DNA from: Zhongshania aquatica
GTDB lineage: Bacteria; Pseudomonadota; Gammaproteobacteria; Pseudomonadales; Spongiibacteraceae
NCBI RefSeq assembly: GCF_027257955.1
Contig: NZ_JANZNQ010000001.1
Coordinates: 124,001 to 188,000 of the forward strand
Reading direction: 5' to 3'
DNA: 64,000 bases
Shown here: positions 30,403 to 40,375 of the stretch, piece by piece
How positions within the stretch are numbered: the first letter of the stretch is position 1
Layout of the letters: each line of letters starts with the position of its first letter
Notes under the pieces: model-generated
Seen by the model: the letters and a program-made list of their open reading frames with translations, nothing else
Database searches by the model: none
Told to the model about the DNA's origin: nothing
Translations under genes and position numbers: made by a program

Positions 30403-31902
30403 TTATGGCTCGGTTATTTCTGATTCGTCATCGCCAGTCCCCCATCCACCACCCAAGGCTTTAAAAACAGAGACACGAGCGGAAGCGACCTGTTGATCGA
30501 CCGCCACCACTCGCGAACGAGCATCAATGAACGTTGATTGGGCGACGATCAGGTGAAGATACCCAATGGCGCCGCCGTGGTAACGCAGTTCGGCAAGCTT
30601 GAAGGCGTTTTCCGCCTGATCTCGAGCCTCTATCAATGCCTTGCGTTGCTCCAAGGTCGCATCGTAAGCACTGAGGGCTTGCTCCGTTTCTTTCAGCGCG
30701 GCGAGTACCACGCCATCAAATGCTGCCAGCGAGGCGGATGCCTGTGCTTTGCTTTGCTCAACCCGACGGCGTGCAACACTCGTATTGGGGAAGTGCCAGG
30801 AAATCAGCGGCCCCACGCCAAATGAAAAGCTGCGATCTCCTTTGAGATCGTCGTTACGCAAATAATTGACTGATGCCCCCAGACTAATTTGAGGATAAAG
30901 CGCCGCCACTGCCACCCCGATACGCGCGGTATCCGCCGCGAGCTCGCGCTCGGCCTGACGAATATCAGGACGACGACGCAACAGGGCCGAGCCATCCCCA
31001 ACAGGTAAGGATCCGTTAATATCCGGCGCCTTGATACAGCCCCGCGCCACATCCGGCACCTGGGAAGGGGGTTTACCCAGAAGCGCCGCCAATTCAAATA
31101 ATGCAGATTGCCTTTGCCCGCGCAGTACGGGCAGTTCAGCTTGAGCTTGCGCCAAGGATACATCCGCCCGATTGACATCCATACGTGACGCCGCTCCCCG
31201 ACGCTCTTTTTCAACGACGATATCACGACTGCGCTGCGCCAATTCGATGGAAGCCTTAGTCACATCAATCGCATCCCCTAAGGTACACACATCAAGATAG
31301 GCTCTTGTCGTCTCGGCCACCACGATCACTCGCGCGGCATCAAGCCGGGCTGCGACGACTTCAGTATCGTAGCGTGCGGCCTCAATATCGCGTCGCACAC
31401 GGCCAAACAAATCCACCTCGTAAGCCACATCCAAACCACCGGTATAAACCCACTGCTTGGGCGCTTGACCGCTGCCGCTCCAACTGGTCTGGTCACGACC
31501 ATAACGCGCACCCGCTGATACATCGGTAGCTGGCAACAGGCCACTACGGGTTTCGCCGTAAATGGCACGGGCACGTTCGAGATTGGCCTGAGCCACGCGC
31601 AAATCGGTGTTGGCGAGTAGCGCATCCGACACCAATCCATTTAATACAACATCATCGTACAGCCTCCACCATTGCGCGGGCACGGACTGGTCTGTATCCA
31701 AGGTGCCGCTACGACTAACAAACGGGCCAACCGCTGAATCGTCTACTGTCGGCAACTGGTAGTCAGGACCACTGGCACAGCCTGAGAGAAATGCACCGGT
31801 AGCAAGTACCCGTATGCCATACCTAAAAAGGTCTCTGAGATTACAAACCACCCGCGTGAACCAGCGAATGTGGGTTGCCTGCGGCATTGTAGGGTTACAC
31901 AT
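30403..31902 (-). CDS. RND efflux outer-membrane factor (NodT/OprM type lipoprotein)
   Basis: The ATG at 31902 is preceded by GGAGG six bases upstream and overlaps the pump gene by 8 bases; longer in-frame starts lie inside the pump gene and are rejected. The 499-residue TolC-like channel has a lipobox LSGC about residue 40 (ATGAFLSGCASGPDYQ) and two OEP repeats with ANTDLRVAQANLERARA, YEVDLFGRVRRDIEA, GDGSALLRRRPDIRQAERELAA and ALYPQISLGAS. It completes a tripartite pump from cytoplasm or periplasm to the outside. Confidence 0.93.
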   Translation of the reverse strand: MCNPTMPQATHIRWFTRVVCNLRDLFRYGIRVLATGAFLSGCASGPDYQLPTVDDSAVGPFVSRSGTLDTDQSVPAQWWRLYDDVVLNGLVSDALLANTDLRVAQANLERARAIYGETRSGLLPATDVSAGARYGRDQTSWSGSGQAPKQWVYTGGLDVAYEVDLFGRVRRDIEAARYDTEVVAARLDAARVIVVAETTRAYLDVCTLGDAIDVTKASIELAQRSRDIVVEKERRGAASRMDVNRADVSLAQAQAELPVLRGQRQSALFELAALLGKPPSQVPDVARGCIKAPDINGSLPVGDGSALLRRRPDIRQAERELAADTARIGVAVAALYPQISLGASVNYLRNDDLKGDRSFSFGVGPLISWHFPNTSVARRRVEQSKAQASASLAAFDGVVLAALKETEQALSAYDATLEQRKALIEARDQAENAFKLAELRYHGGAIGYLHLIVAQSTFIDARSRVVAVDQQVASARVSVFKALGGGWGTGDDESEITEP

Positions 31903-34900
31903 GGGGTGCCTCCACACTGGCAAGCTCACGTACACGGGGACTTTCTGCTGCTGCCCGGTGATCCTTGGCAATAAAACTGTAAACCGTAGGTAATACAAAT
32001 AACGTAAAGAAGGTGCCCACCAGCATACCCATAACAACCACAAGCCCAATGGAGAAACGGCTGGCCGCCCCCGCACCATCCGCCAAAAGCAGAGGCACCA
32101 AGCCCCCTACCATGGCGGCCGTAGTCATGAGGATAGGACGCATCCGCACCGCCGCCGCCTTCTCAATGGCGTCAATCCGGCTCAAATTTTCGTGATATTG
32201 AATGTGGTTGGCGAAGGTCACCATCAAAATGCCATGCTTGGAAATCAGGCCAATCAGCGTCACCAGACCTATTTGTGTGTAAATATTAAGCGTGGCATAA
32301 CCCAGCCACAGCGGCACTAATGCGCCACAGACCGCTAGGGGAACCGTTACAAGAATGACTAAGGGATCACGTAGGCTCTCAAACTGCGCGGCCAGCACCA
32401 GAAAAATCACCACTAGAGCAAAGCCAAAGGAAAACAGTAACTGGTTTCCCTCCTGAATGTACTGCCGGCTATCACTGAGCCAATCCACACTGATGCCCGG
32501 AGGCAAAGCTTGCGACTGCAGGAATGCTACCGCCTCCCCCATACTCACCTCCGGTGCCGGCAACATTTCCAGCGTTGTCGAGTTCAACTGGTTAAACTGC
32601 GCCAGCTGGTTAGCCTGTGGGCGCACATCGACGTGAACAACAGTAGACAATTGCACCAGCTCACCGGAGCGAGTGCCCACATAAAGCTTACCGATGTCAT
32701 CTGGCGTCATCCGTTCACTGTCGCGCACCTGGGTGATAACGTCATAGGCGCGATCATAGAAATTGAACCGGTTGATATAATTTTCGCCAACCATCACCGC
32801 TAGGGTATTGGCAATCGCCTCCATGCTGATGCCCATCGCTCTGGCTTTATCGCTATCCACAGTGATGTGCGCCTGCGGACTGTCGTAGGCAAGCGTGTTT
32901 TGCACAAACAGAAATTTACCACTGGCGTAGGCCGCCGTTTTAATGGCTTCAGCCGCTTCATATAGCGCTTTATAGTCTCCCGACGACCGCAACACCATTT
33001 GAATCGGCAAACCACCGCTTGACCCAGGGAGTGGCGGCAACTGCACTGCGGTCACAGTCAGGCCATCAATATCATCACCAGCGGCCTGAATCTGCTGCTG
33101 AATTTCTGCAGCAGAGCGGCTGCGCTCCGACCAATCTTTTAGGACTGCGCCACCAAACAAATTGTTCTGGCCACCGGCATCACCGCCCACATCCATGAAA
33201 CTGCTGTCATACTCCGGAATAGCCTTAAATATCTCTTCAAGCTGTGAAACATAACGCATGCTGTATCCCAAACCGGCATACTGTGGTGCTTGGCTGATAA
33301 CAACTACCATCCCTTGGTCCTCTGTCGGGGCCAATTCCTGTGGTGTACCGTTGAGAAAGACCACAATAGCTGCCAGCACCGCCACCCCCACCAGCAATAC
33401 GGCACCGCGTGCAGCCAAGGTATGAGCAAGCAATGTTTGATAATAGGCCGTCAACCTAGCCATATAGCCCTCAATGAACTTTTCTAGGCGGCCCTCGCCC
33501 TGCTTGGAATGCAATAGCATGGAGCTCATCATCGGTGACAAGGTAAGCGCAACCACGCCGGAGACAATGACCGACCCCGCCAAGGTTAAGGCAAACTCTT
33601 TAAACAGCGCACCGGTCAAGCCGCCCATCACTCCAATAGGGGTATAAACGGCCGCCAGAGTGATCGTCATGGCAATCACCGGCCCGGTAATTTCCCTCGC
33701 CCCCAATAATGCCGCCTGCACAGGGGTGTATCCCTCTTCGATATGGCGATGGATGTTTTCCACCACCACGATGGCATCATCCACCACCAGACCAATCGCG
33801 AGCACCATTGCCAGCAATGTCAACAAGTTCAGAGAGAAGCCAAAGGCCATCATCAGCGCCGCCGTACCGACCAGCGACAAGGGAATAGTCACCACGGGAA
33901 TAATCACCGCACGGAAGGTTCCCAAAAACAAAAAGATCACTACAATGACAATCACAATTGCCTCGATCAACGTGTGCTCGACCTCCGTAATGGAGGCATT
34001 GACGAAGCGCGCCACATCATAGACCGAAGCCACAACCACGCCAGGGGGGGCCATCTCATTCACTTTGGGAATTAAGGTTTTGGCATGCTTAACGATCTCA
34101 AGGGGGTTACCATCTGGCGCGGGGTACAAGGCCACAGTGACAGATGGTTTACCTGAGTTAAATGACACCTTATTGTAGTTTTGACCGCCGATCTCCACCG
34201 TAGCCACATCCTTCAAGCGAACCAAACCGCCGTCGACAGTGGTTTTGATTACCATCTGCCTGAAGTCTTCTGCACTGCGCAGATCGGTCGCTGCGCTGAT
34301 ATTGGTCAACGTCAGTTGGGTTTTCAGTTGTCCCGGCGCGGCCTGAACGTTATTGGCCTGCAGCACCTCCACCAGATCACTGGCTGTAAGCCCCCGGGAA
34401 GCCAGCCGCAACGGATCAATCCAAATGCGCATCGCTGGCTCCCTGCCGCCTTCCACACTGGCTAGGGCTACACCGGGAATACCGGCAAAAAGGGGCTGAG
34501 CCACACGTGTCGCAAAATCGGTAATCTGCTGGAGCGACAAATTTCCACCAGAGAAGGTGATGTACTGGACCGCCGTCCCACCCTCTGTGGATTTCTTGAT
34601 AACCGGATCGGTAACCCCCGCAGGCAATTGATACTTAACTTCTTGCACCCTGGCTAGGATCTCGGTCATCGCGCGATCAGAGTTGGCATTGAGCAACAGC
34701 CGTGCCCTGATCTCACTCTGCCCTTGGGTCGTAGATGAACTCAGGTATTCAATCCCGCTGGCGGTCGCAATAGCCTGGGTGATCGGAGTCGTCACAAAAC
34801 CCTGCATCACGTCCTGCGTCGCGCCGGGAAGCGTGGTCGTCACACTGATCGTGGCATTTTCAAGATAAGGGTGCTCCCGCACCGGCAATGCAAATACAGA

Positions 34901-34984
34901 AAGTAAACCCACCAGCAAAATAAGTGCGCTGACAACTAGGGCAAGGATGGGGCGGCGGATAAAAATATCGGTAAAATGCATCAT
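31895..34984 (-). CDS. RND efflux pump inner-membrane transporter (HAE1 family)
   Basis: The 1029-residue proton-driven antiporter starts MMHFTDIFIRRPILALVVSALI. Hallmarks are the paired proton-relay Asp residues in GLVVDDAIVVVENIHRH (TM4), the second-half VPLAVCGALVPLWLG and GLISKHGILMVTFAN, and the ending GLVVVMGMLVGTFFTLFVLPTVYS. Two large periplasmic loops separate TM1-2 and TM7-8 as in AcrB/MexB. The sequence looks closest to the MexF/MdtBC-like branch, which I judge by eye only. It lies 5 bases after the adaptor gene. Confidence 0.95.
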   Translation of the reverse strand: MMHFTDIFIRRPILALVVSALILLVGLLSVFALPVREHPYLENATISVTTTLPGATQDVMQGFVTTPITQAIATASGIEYLSSSTTQGQSEIRARLLLNANSDRAMTEILARVQEVKYQLPAGVTDPVIKKSTEGGTAVQYITFSGGNLSLQQITDFATRVAQPLFAGIPGVALASVEGGREPAMRIWIDPLRLASRGLTASDLVEVLQANNVQAAPGQLKTQLTLTNISAATDLRSAEDFRQMVIKTTVDGGLVRLKDVATVEIGGQNYNKVSFNSGKPSVTVALYPAPDGNPLEIVKHAKTLIPKVNEMAPPGVVVASVYDVARFVNASITEVEHTLIEAIVIVIVVIFLFLGTFRAVIIPVVTIPLSLVGTAALMMAFGFSLNLLTLLAMVLAIGLVVDDAIVVVENIHRHIEEGYTPVQAALLGAREITGPVIAMTITLAAVYTPIGVMGGLTGALFKEFALTLAGSVIVSGVVALTLSPMMSSMLLHSKQGEGRLEKFIEGYMARLTAYYQTLLAHTLAARGAVLLVGVAVLAAIVVFLNGTPQELAPTEDQGMVVVISQAPQYAGLGYSMRYVSQLEEIFKAIPEYDSSFMDVGGDAGGQNNLFGGAVLKDWSERSRSAAEIQQQIQAAGDDIDGLTVTAVQLPPLPGSSGGLPIQMVLRSSGDYKALYEAAEAIKTAAYASGKFLFVQNTLAYDSPQAHITVDSDKARAMGISMEAIANTLAVMVGENYINRFNFYDRAYDVITQVRDSERMTPDDIGKLYVGTRSGELVQLSTVVHVDVRPQANQLAQFNQLNSTTLEMLPAPEVSMGEAVAFLQSQALPPGISVDWLSDSRQYIQEGNQLLFSFGFALVVIFLVLAAQFESLRDPLVILVTVPLAVCGALVPLWLGYATLNIYTQIGLVTLIGLISKHGILMVTFANHIQYHENLSRIDAIEKAAAVRMRPILMTTAAMVGGLVPLLLADGAGAASRFSIGLVVVMGMLVGTFFTLFVLPTVYSFIAKDHRAAAESPRVRELASVEAPHV

Positions 34985-34989
34985 GCCCC

Positions 34990-36108
34990 CTATTCCTGTG
35001 CAGCCGCAGAAGAGGTGTTAGGGGTGCCGAAAGAAACCTTAACCTGCGCACCCGATGGCAGCCGGTTTTGACCTGCCGAGACGACAACATCACCCACGTT
35101 CACACCGCCCTCCACGAGCACGTCATCCCCCAGACGACGTCCAAGCGTTACCGGCACAGTCTCCACTTCACCCACACCGTCAGGATTTACGTCCCGCACC
35201 ACAACAACCGTGTCGCCAAAGGCCGATGTCTGGATAGCGGTTAACGGCAACACAACAGCATCCAGTTCAGGAGGGAGCTCAAGACGGGCAGACGCATACA
35301 TCCCTGGACGCAGACTATGATCCTGATTGGCCAGTTCAGCCTGCACCAGAATATTCCGTGTTTCGCTATTCACTTTCGGCTCAATACTGCTCACCTTGGC
35401 GGTAAACAGCCGATCAGGGGCTGCATCAACTGCCACCTGCACCAAAGCGCCAACACTTAACTCAGACAGCGCCTGCTGGGGTAACATGAAATTGATATAG
35501 AGAGAGTCAAGTTGCGTCAATGTTGCGACAACATCCCCCGGATTGAGATACTGCCCTAGGTCAATGCGGCGAATGCCAAGCTGGCCAGTAAAAGGAGCCC
35601 GAATGCGCTTTTGAATAATACGCGCCTCTAACTGACGGACTCCCGCCATGGCCTGATTAGCCTCAGCCTGACGCTGCTCCAACAATTCCTGCGACTCGGC
35701 ACCCACTGGAACCAATTCCCGCGCGCGTTCCAGTTGCAATTGAGCAAATTCAGCTCTGGCAGAGGCCGCCAGTAAGTCGGCCTGTTCAGGTGCATCAAAA
35801 AGCTGCAGCAACAACGCCCCCTGATTGACCATCTGGCCGGCCTCAAAATGAATTGCTGTTACTCTTCCCGCCGTATCCGGTGACAACAACACTTCATGGA
35901 CAGCCTGCAATTCGCCCAATGCCTGCAATTCATTGCTAACCGTACGTCCTACTATTTTGGTTGCCGTCACGGGAATGGGCTGCCCGGCATACGGCCCCTG
36001 AGAATCAACGCGGGCAATGCGCCAGACATAAAGCGCACTAAACACCGCGACCAAGACAATCAGACTCACAACCAGAGGCTTTGCCCGAAAACCTGCAGGC
36101 GACTTCAT
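34990..36108 (-). CDS. RND efflux membrane-fusion (adaptor) protein
   Basis: The 372-residue adaptor has an N-terminal membrane anchor (residues 8-28), a barrel-sandwich/lipoyl half-motif (LSPDTAGRVTAIHFEAGQMVNQGALLLQLFD), an alpha-helical hairpin (AEFAQLQLERARELV and QRQAEANQAMAGVRQLEARI), the second half-motif RAPFTGQLGIRRIDLGQYLNPGD and a beta-barrel domain. GGAGG lies six bases before the ATG. It is the first gene of the adaptor-pump-channel operon. Confidence 0.94.
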   Translation of the reverse strand: MKSPAGFRAKPLVVSLIVLVAVFSALYVWRIARVDSQGPYAGQPIPVTATKIVGRTVSNELQALGELQAVHEVLLSPDTAGRVTAIHFEAGQMVNQGALLLQLFDAPEQADLLAASARAEFAQLQLERARELVPVGAESQELLEQRQAEANQAMAGVRQLEARIIQKRIRAPFTGQLGIRRIDLGQYLNPGDVVATLTQLDSLYINFMLPQQALSELSVGALVQVAVDAAPDRLFTAKVSSIEPKVNSETRNILVQAELANQDHSLRPGMYASARLELPPELDAVVLPLTAIQTSAFGDTVVVVRDVNPDGVGEVETVPVTLGRRLGDDVLVEGGVNVGDVVVSAGQNRLPSGAQVKVSFGTPNTSSAAAQE

Positions 36109-36859
36109 AGCTCACCTCCTGCACAGCTTGTCCGTTTGGTATCAGAGAGAAAATACCTGCCAGCCAAATCACAGATACCGCATAAAATCATGGAAAAACG
36201 TCCTTACAGAGCATTGATAAGTTGCCGTGACTTGGGACGACACCCCACGACAACCGACTTATGGACGCTAGACTACCTCGATTGCTCAACCACCGTATTG
36301 CGAAATCTGGCCACAATACTATCCAGTACGGCCAATATGCGCTTGAGCATCAACGTGCCATGTTTTGATGTAAGAACCGATGACAATATCCATATAACGC
36401 ACAGACTGTCTGACCATATTAATTGGCAATAAGGGAATTCGAAGCTACTGGAAGAACGACCTGAAGAAAGTGGAAGCGCCCGCCTCACAGCCCATTTTTG
36501 TATAGCCCTACGTGGAATCATTACCGAAAAGCGGGGGGAGTTGAGCCTTTACAACCCGATGATTCACAAAAGATGATCACCCTCAATCAACAACCTGCTA
36601 GAAGCCAATCCATGTAGCCCTTCCCACCAGCCTAGTGCGCTGGCAATTTTTACTGGATTTAGGGAATCAGTGTCTTGCGAATAGCTGGCCGGTAAAAATC
36701 GTCAACCGCATTGGTAAAGGTTGTCGCGTGAACAAACCTAGTCGGTACGGCACAAACCAACGTTACATCCTGTAATTGGAAGGCATTCAGCTTGAAGCTG
36801 CCGCAGTATTCAAAAGAGAGCGTGTCCTTTCGGGCACAACTCTCTGTCTGATTCTGCGC
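36109..36859. other. 751-base gap with a possible coding remnant
   Basis: No complete gene is visible between the RND adaptor start and the dctM stop. In the same reading frame as dctM, after its TAG stop, the minus strand stays open for about 65 codons to a TAA near 36670 and reads like protein (CGSFKLNAFQLQ, VCAVPTRFVHATTF, DDFYRPAIRKTLIP), but has no ATG or GTG. It could be a degraded gene end or a chance frame. The rest (36109-36600) shows no feature I can name; it must hold the RND operon promoter. Confidence 0.5.
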
Positions 36860-38257
36860 CTAACGGCCAGATAAAGAATCTAATAATTCTGGAAGAAAAA
36901 GCGAGATGCTGGGCACGTAAGTGATCAAGAGCAGGAAGCACAGCATCAACAACAGCCAAGGGCCACAGGCGCGTATTACCCAGCCCAAAGGCTTGCCCGT
37001 AATGCCTGACGCAACAAAGAGGTTTAGGCCGACGGGCGGTGTCAGCATACCCAACTCCATATTCACCACCATGATAATACCCAGGTGAATCGGATCTATG
37101 CCTAACTCCATAGCAATAGGAAATAGGATCGGCGCCATGATTAATAGAATAGCCGACGGCTCCATAAAATTCCCTGCCATTAGCAGCAGAATATTGACGA
37201 CAATCAGAAACCCCCACGCTGGCAAACCCCACTCGACGATAACTTGAGTGAGTTCATGAGGAATACGTTCAGTTGTTAACACATGGGCGAATAGCATCGC
37301 ATTAGCTATAACAAACAGCAGCATGACACTCACTTTTGAAGCATCTTTCGTGACCTTCGCTATATCTGGATGCCACACAGATTTCACAATCGCGACAGGA
37401 AATAATGCGATATTGCGGACGGCAGCCGCTCCAAGACTTTCTTCCGCCATTCTCCAAGGCGTAGTTTTCAGCGGGCCTATATCACGATAGCCCCATACCG
37501 CCACCAGAAATCCGTATACTGCGGCAACTGCTGCGGCTTCTGTTGGGCTCGCAACTCCACCGTAAATTGAACCCAGTACAATAAAGAGTAATAGCATCCC
37601 ACCAGCCGCTTTTGAGGCTGATATCGACAACTGTTTGAAACCGGGAAATGGCAAGGCAGGAAGGTTTTTGCGGCGAGCAACAATATATATTGCAATCATT
37701 AGGAGCAAGCCCATCATGATGCCAGGAATAACACCCGCCATAAACATGCGCGCAGCTGAGACTTCGGTAGCCGTGGCGTAAACAAGCATCACAATCGACG
37801 GCGGTATTAATATGCCCAAGGTTCCCGCCGTACTCACCGCACCGGTTGCAAACGACATGGGGTAACCATTTTTCACCATCCCCACAATGACGATTGAACC
37901 AATAGCGGCAACCGTTGCGGGTGACGAACCAGACACCGCCGCAAACATCATACAGGCCAATACTGATGCCATTGCTAAACCGCCGCGTACATGGCCAACT
38001 GAATCGGTTGCAAAATTAATCAGCCGTTGTGCCACGCCACCGGTAGACAAAAAAGACGATGACAAAATAAAAAACGGTATAGCTAATAAAGTGTAGTGTT
38101 CTGAGGTCGCCTCAAAAAACTTCAATGACACCGATGCGAGCGAATCGCCAGAGAAAAATAGGATAATAATTGTGGAGGATAGACCCAGCGCGATAGCGAC
38201 GGGAACCTCAATTAATATGCAAAATAGTAATAGGGAAAAGAGTACGAGAGCTGTCAT
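36860..38257 (-). CDS. dctM: TRAP transporter large permease (DctM)
   Basis: DctM is the sodium-coupled 12-helix subunit of a tripartite periplasmic-binding-protein transporter. The 465-residue protein has the Dct family pattern: LFCILIEVPVAIALGLSS, FFILSSSFLSTGGVAQRLINFA, VSGSSPATVAAIGSIV, GTLGILIPPSIVMLVYA, NFMEPSAILLIMAPI and MVVNMELGMLTPPVGLNLFVASG. The 465-residue length exceeds the usual about 430 because of an internal insert around 270-310 (ESLGAAAVRNIALFPVAIV). It starts 1 base after the dctQ stop. Confidence 0.95.
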   Translation of the reverse strand: MTALVLFSLLLFCILIEVPVAIALGLSSTIIILFFSGDSLASVSLKFFEATSEHYTLLAIPFFILSSSFLSTGGVAQRLINFATDSVGHVRGGLAMASVLACMMFAAVSGSSPATVAAIGSIVIVGMVKNGYPMSFATGAVSTAGTLGILIPPSIVMLVYATATEVSAARMFMAGVIPGIMMGLLLMIAIYIVARRKNLPALPFPGFKQLSISASKAAGGMLLLFIVLGSIYGGVASPTEAAAVAAVYGFLVAVWGYRDIGPLKTTPWRMAEESLGAAAVRNIALFPVAIVKSVWHPDIAKVTKDASKVSVMLLFVIANAMLFAHVLTTERIPHELTQVIVEWGLPAWGFLIVVNILLLMAGNFMEPSAILLIMAPILFPIAMELGIDPIHLGIIMVVNMELGMLTPPVGLNLFVASGITGKPLGWVIRACGPWLLLMLCFLLLITYVPSISLFLPELLDSLSGR

Positions 38258-38258
38258 T

Positions 38259-38795
38259 TTAAAGCCCCTTGTTATTATTGAGTTCAGGATTTACTAGTTC
38301 AGATAATTCAGAATTGTGAAATTGATTAACTTCACCGTACCTAATAACTCGCCAAAACATGCCTATTAAGCGTATTCCTATAAGGCCAAATCCAATTACT
38401 AGGACGCTCATCACTATCCATTTTTCGATAGCAACATCTTCCATTTCAATGCCGATCATCCGCATTTTACTTAAGTAAATCCATGACCCGTAAATAAGCA
38501 AACCGACATAAACCAAAGAAAGCGTAATCGCGAGACAAGTAAAAACGACGCGTAATTTATGGGGTAGGATTTTGACAAATGCATCAACGGAAATATGTAC
38601 TTTTTCGCGAAGGCCCCAGGATGCGCCTAAGAGTACAAACCACGCGTTAAGTAATAGCGTTATCTCTTGGGACCAATGCAAGCCTGTGTTGAAGCCAAAG
38701 CGCAATATCACTTCGACAAAGACTAATAGGGTTACAGTTACTAGCAGCAAGCCAATAAGTGCTTCCTCTAGCTTATGAAATACGGAGAGCTTCAT
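38259..38795 (-). CDS. dctQ: TRAP transporter small permease (DctQ)
   Basis: The start at 38795 (MKLSVFHKLEEALIGLLLV) has GAGGAAAC upstream. The in-frame 38858 start lies upstream of the expected transcription start of the sigma-54 promoter below, so I reject it. The 178-residue protein has four membrane helices and the family motif FNTGLHWSQEITLLLNAWFVLLGASWGLREKVHISVD. It pairs with DctM to form the membrane part of the transporter. Confidence 0.92.
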   Translation of the reverse strand: MKLSVFHKLEEALIGLLLVTVTLLVFVEVILRFGFNTGLHWSQEITLLLNAWFVLLGASWGLREKVHISVDAFVKILPHKLRVVFTCLAITLSLVYVGLLIYGSWIYLSKMRMIGIEMEDVAIEKWIVMSVLVIGFGLIGIRLIGMFWRVIRYGEVNQFHNSELSELVNPELNNNKGL

Positions 38796-38853
38796 GTTGT
38801 TTCCTCTACTACACTTATCTATTGTTTTTAAAATCAGTGATGTAGGGACTAAT

Positions 38854-38869
38854 AGCAAAGCATATGCCA
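38854..38869 (-). promoter_or_regulatory. Sigma-54 promoter upstream of dctQM
   Basis: Read on the minus strand, TGGCATATGCTTTGCT has the invariant -24 GG and -12 GC separated by exactly 10 bases, with TTTGC at the -12 element. The predicted start point is near 38844, leaving about 50 bases of leader before dctQ. The nearby DctD-type activator needs sigma-54, which supports the call. Confidence 0.8.
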
Positions 38870-38951
38870 GCTGAAAATTTTATCACAACCTACTGATAAA
38901 TAAGGGATAATTTAAAAACAAGGGAGCGGAGGGAACAGATTTTGTGTCAAG

Positions 38952-38983
38952 TTCACCCCGCTAGTTAAGCGTAACGGGGTGAA
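38952..38983. terminator. 9-bp inverted repeat between dctQ promoter and dctD
   Basis: TTCACCCCG (38952-38960) pairs perfectly with CGGGGTGAA (38975-38983) around a 14-base loop. It lies 34 bases beyond the dctD stop in its reading direction, which suits a terminator for dctBD, although no strong T-run follows. An upstream activator site for the dctQM promoter is the alternative, since it is about 85-115 bases upstream of that promoter. Confidence 0.5.
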
Positions 38984-39016
38984 AACCATACGTAACTTAC
39001 AATGAACTAGCGGCGG

Positions 39017-40375
39017 CTAATTTACTGCGTTCTTAAACTCCTGTTTATCCAAACTAAATTTAATCATTTTGTCGTAGAGCGTTTTTCTACCGATGCCTAA
39101 TGCCTCTTGTACCTCTTTCAGTCGGCCATTGTGCTGCTCTAAAGCATTGCGCACTACCTGCTCTTCAAACTTTTCTAATTGCTCGCTCAGGGTAAGCTCG
39201 CGACTGGAAACCGATAGCGCATTATCAGGAAAGGCTTTCTGTTCGCCTAGGAGCACAAAGCATTCCGCAACATTACGCAACTCACGCACATTTCCGGGCC
39301 ACTTATGTTGCGCTAATGCCTGCAGATGACGGGCCGTCACAGGTGGCTTCTCCATGCCAAATTTCTCTACTGCCATTAATAAAAAGTGTTCAAATAAAAG
39401 TGGAATATCGGAAAGGCGTTCTCGCAACGACGGTATACTGATTTCGATCACATTCAAGCGGTAATAAAGATCCAGCCTAAACTCGTTTCTCGCGGCCTTT
39501 TCTTTCAAGTCTTCTTTAGTTGCCGCAACAATTCTAACATCTATATTAAAACCATCATTACTACCAAGCCGTTCGACGTAACGCTCTTCTAGTACACGGA
39601 GTATTTTAATTTGTAATGCCATTGGCATACTTTCAATTTCATCTAAAAATAAAGTGCCACCGTTGGCGTACTCAAATTTCCCAGCCTTGCGCTTTTTTGC
39701 ATCGGTAAATGCGCCCGCTTCATGACCAAATAACTCGCTTTCAATCATATTTTCGGGTATCGCGCCACAATTAATGGCCACGAAGGGCTTGTTGTGACGA
39801 TTGCTATGGTTGTGCAGGAATCGCGCGACCATTTCTTTCCCGCTTCCGGTTTCGCCAAAGACCAAAATATCAGCAGGAGCATCTTTGACGCGCAATAATG
39901 TTGTGCGTAGGTCGCGAATACTTGGATGATTTCCTAGGATTCGTCGGCCCGGAATAGATTGCCCGGTTAGCTCTAGTCTTAATTGGCGGTTATCCAATGC
40001 CAGTTGTCGTTTTTCCAGTGCACGAGCTAGACTTTCTAGTAAGGCCTCCGGGGAAAAGGGCTTTTCCAAAAAGTCATACGCACCGCAACGCATAGCCTCC
40101 ACGGCAACACTTACATCAGCATGTCCAGTCAAAAGTACTACCGGTATGTCAGCATCTATTGCCTTTATTCGCTGCAAGAACTCTATACCGTTAATTCCCG
40201 GCATATTGTAATCTGTGATAATTACACCCGGAAAACTCGGGTCTATATGAGGTAAGGCGTGCTCTGCAGAGGCGAAATCATTTACGCGATACCCTTCTAT
40301 TTCAATCGTTTGGCATAGCGCTTTTCGAACATTTTCTTCGTCATCTACGAAAATTATCTCAATATCTCTATTCAT
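39017..40375 (-). CDS. dctD: Sigma-54-dependent response regulator (DctD)
   Basis: The 452-residue protein has a receiver domain with Asp55 in IITDYNMPG, a central AAA+ domain (Walker A GETGSGKE at 174-181; Walker B TLFLDEIE at 241-248) and a Fis-like helix-turn-helix (EVQEALGIGRKTLYDKM). The sigma-54-contacting loop reads GAFTDA (221-226) instead of the classical GAFTGA. DctD proteins switch on C4-dicarboxylate transport when phosphorylated by DctB. It overlaps dctB by 4 bases, and both nearby target operons have sigma-54 promoters. Confidence 0.95.
   Translation of the reverse strand: MNRDIEIIFVDDEENVRKALCQTIEIEGYRVNDFASAEHALPHIDPSFPGVIITDYNMPGINGIEFLQRIKAIDADIPVVLLTGHADVSVAVEAMRCGAYDFLEKPFSPEALLESLARALEKRQLALDNRQLRLELTGQSIPGRRILGNHPSIRDLRTTLLRVKDAPADILVFGETGSGKEMVARFLHNHSNRHNKPFVAINCGAIPENMIESELFGHEAGAFTDAKKRKAGKFEYANGGTLFLDEIESMPMALQIKILRVLEERYVERLGSNDGFNIDVRIVAATKEDLKEKAARNEFRLDLYYRLNVIEISIPSLRERLSDIPLLFEHFLLMAVEKFGMEKPPVTARHLQALAQHKWPGNVRELRNVAECFVLLGEQKAFPDNALSVSSRELTLSEQLEKFEEQVVRNALEQHNGRLKEVQEALGIGRKTLYDKMIKFSLDKQEFKNAVN

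Noticed and set aside
31903-32079. Longer outer-membrane factor start at 32079
   Set aside because: It lies inside the RND pump gene; ATG 31902 has a strong GGAGG and leads directly to the lipobox.
36810-37232. 140-codon frame on the minus strand inside dctM
   Set aside because: It is a shadow of the strongly recognisable dctM frame and has no motif.
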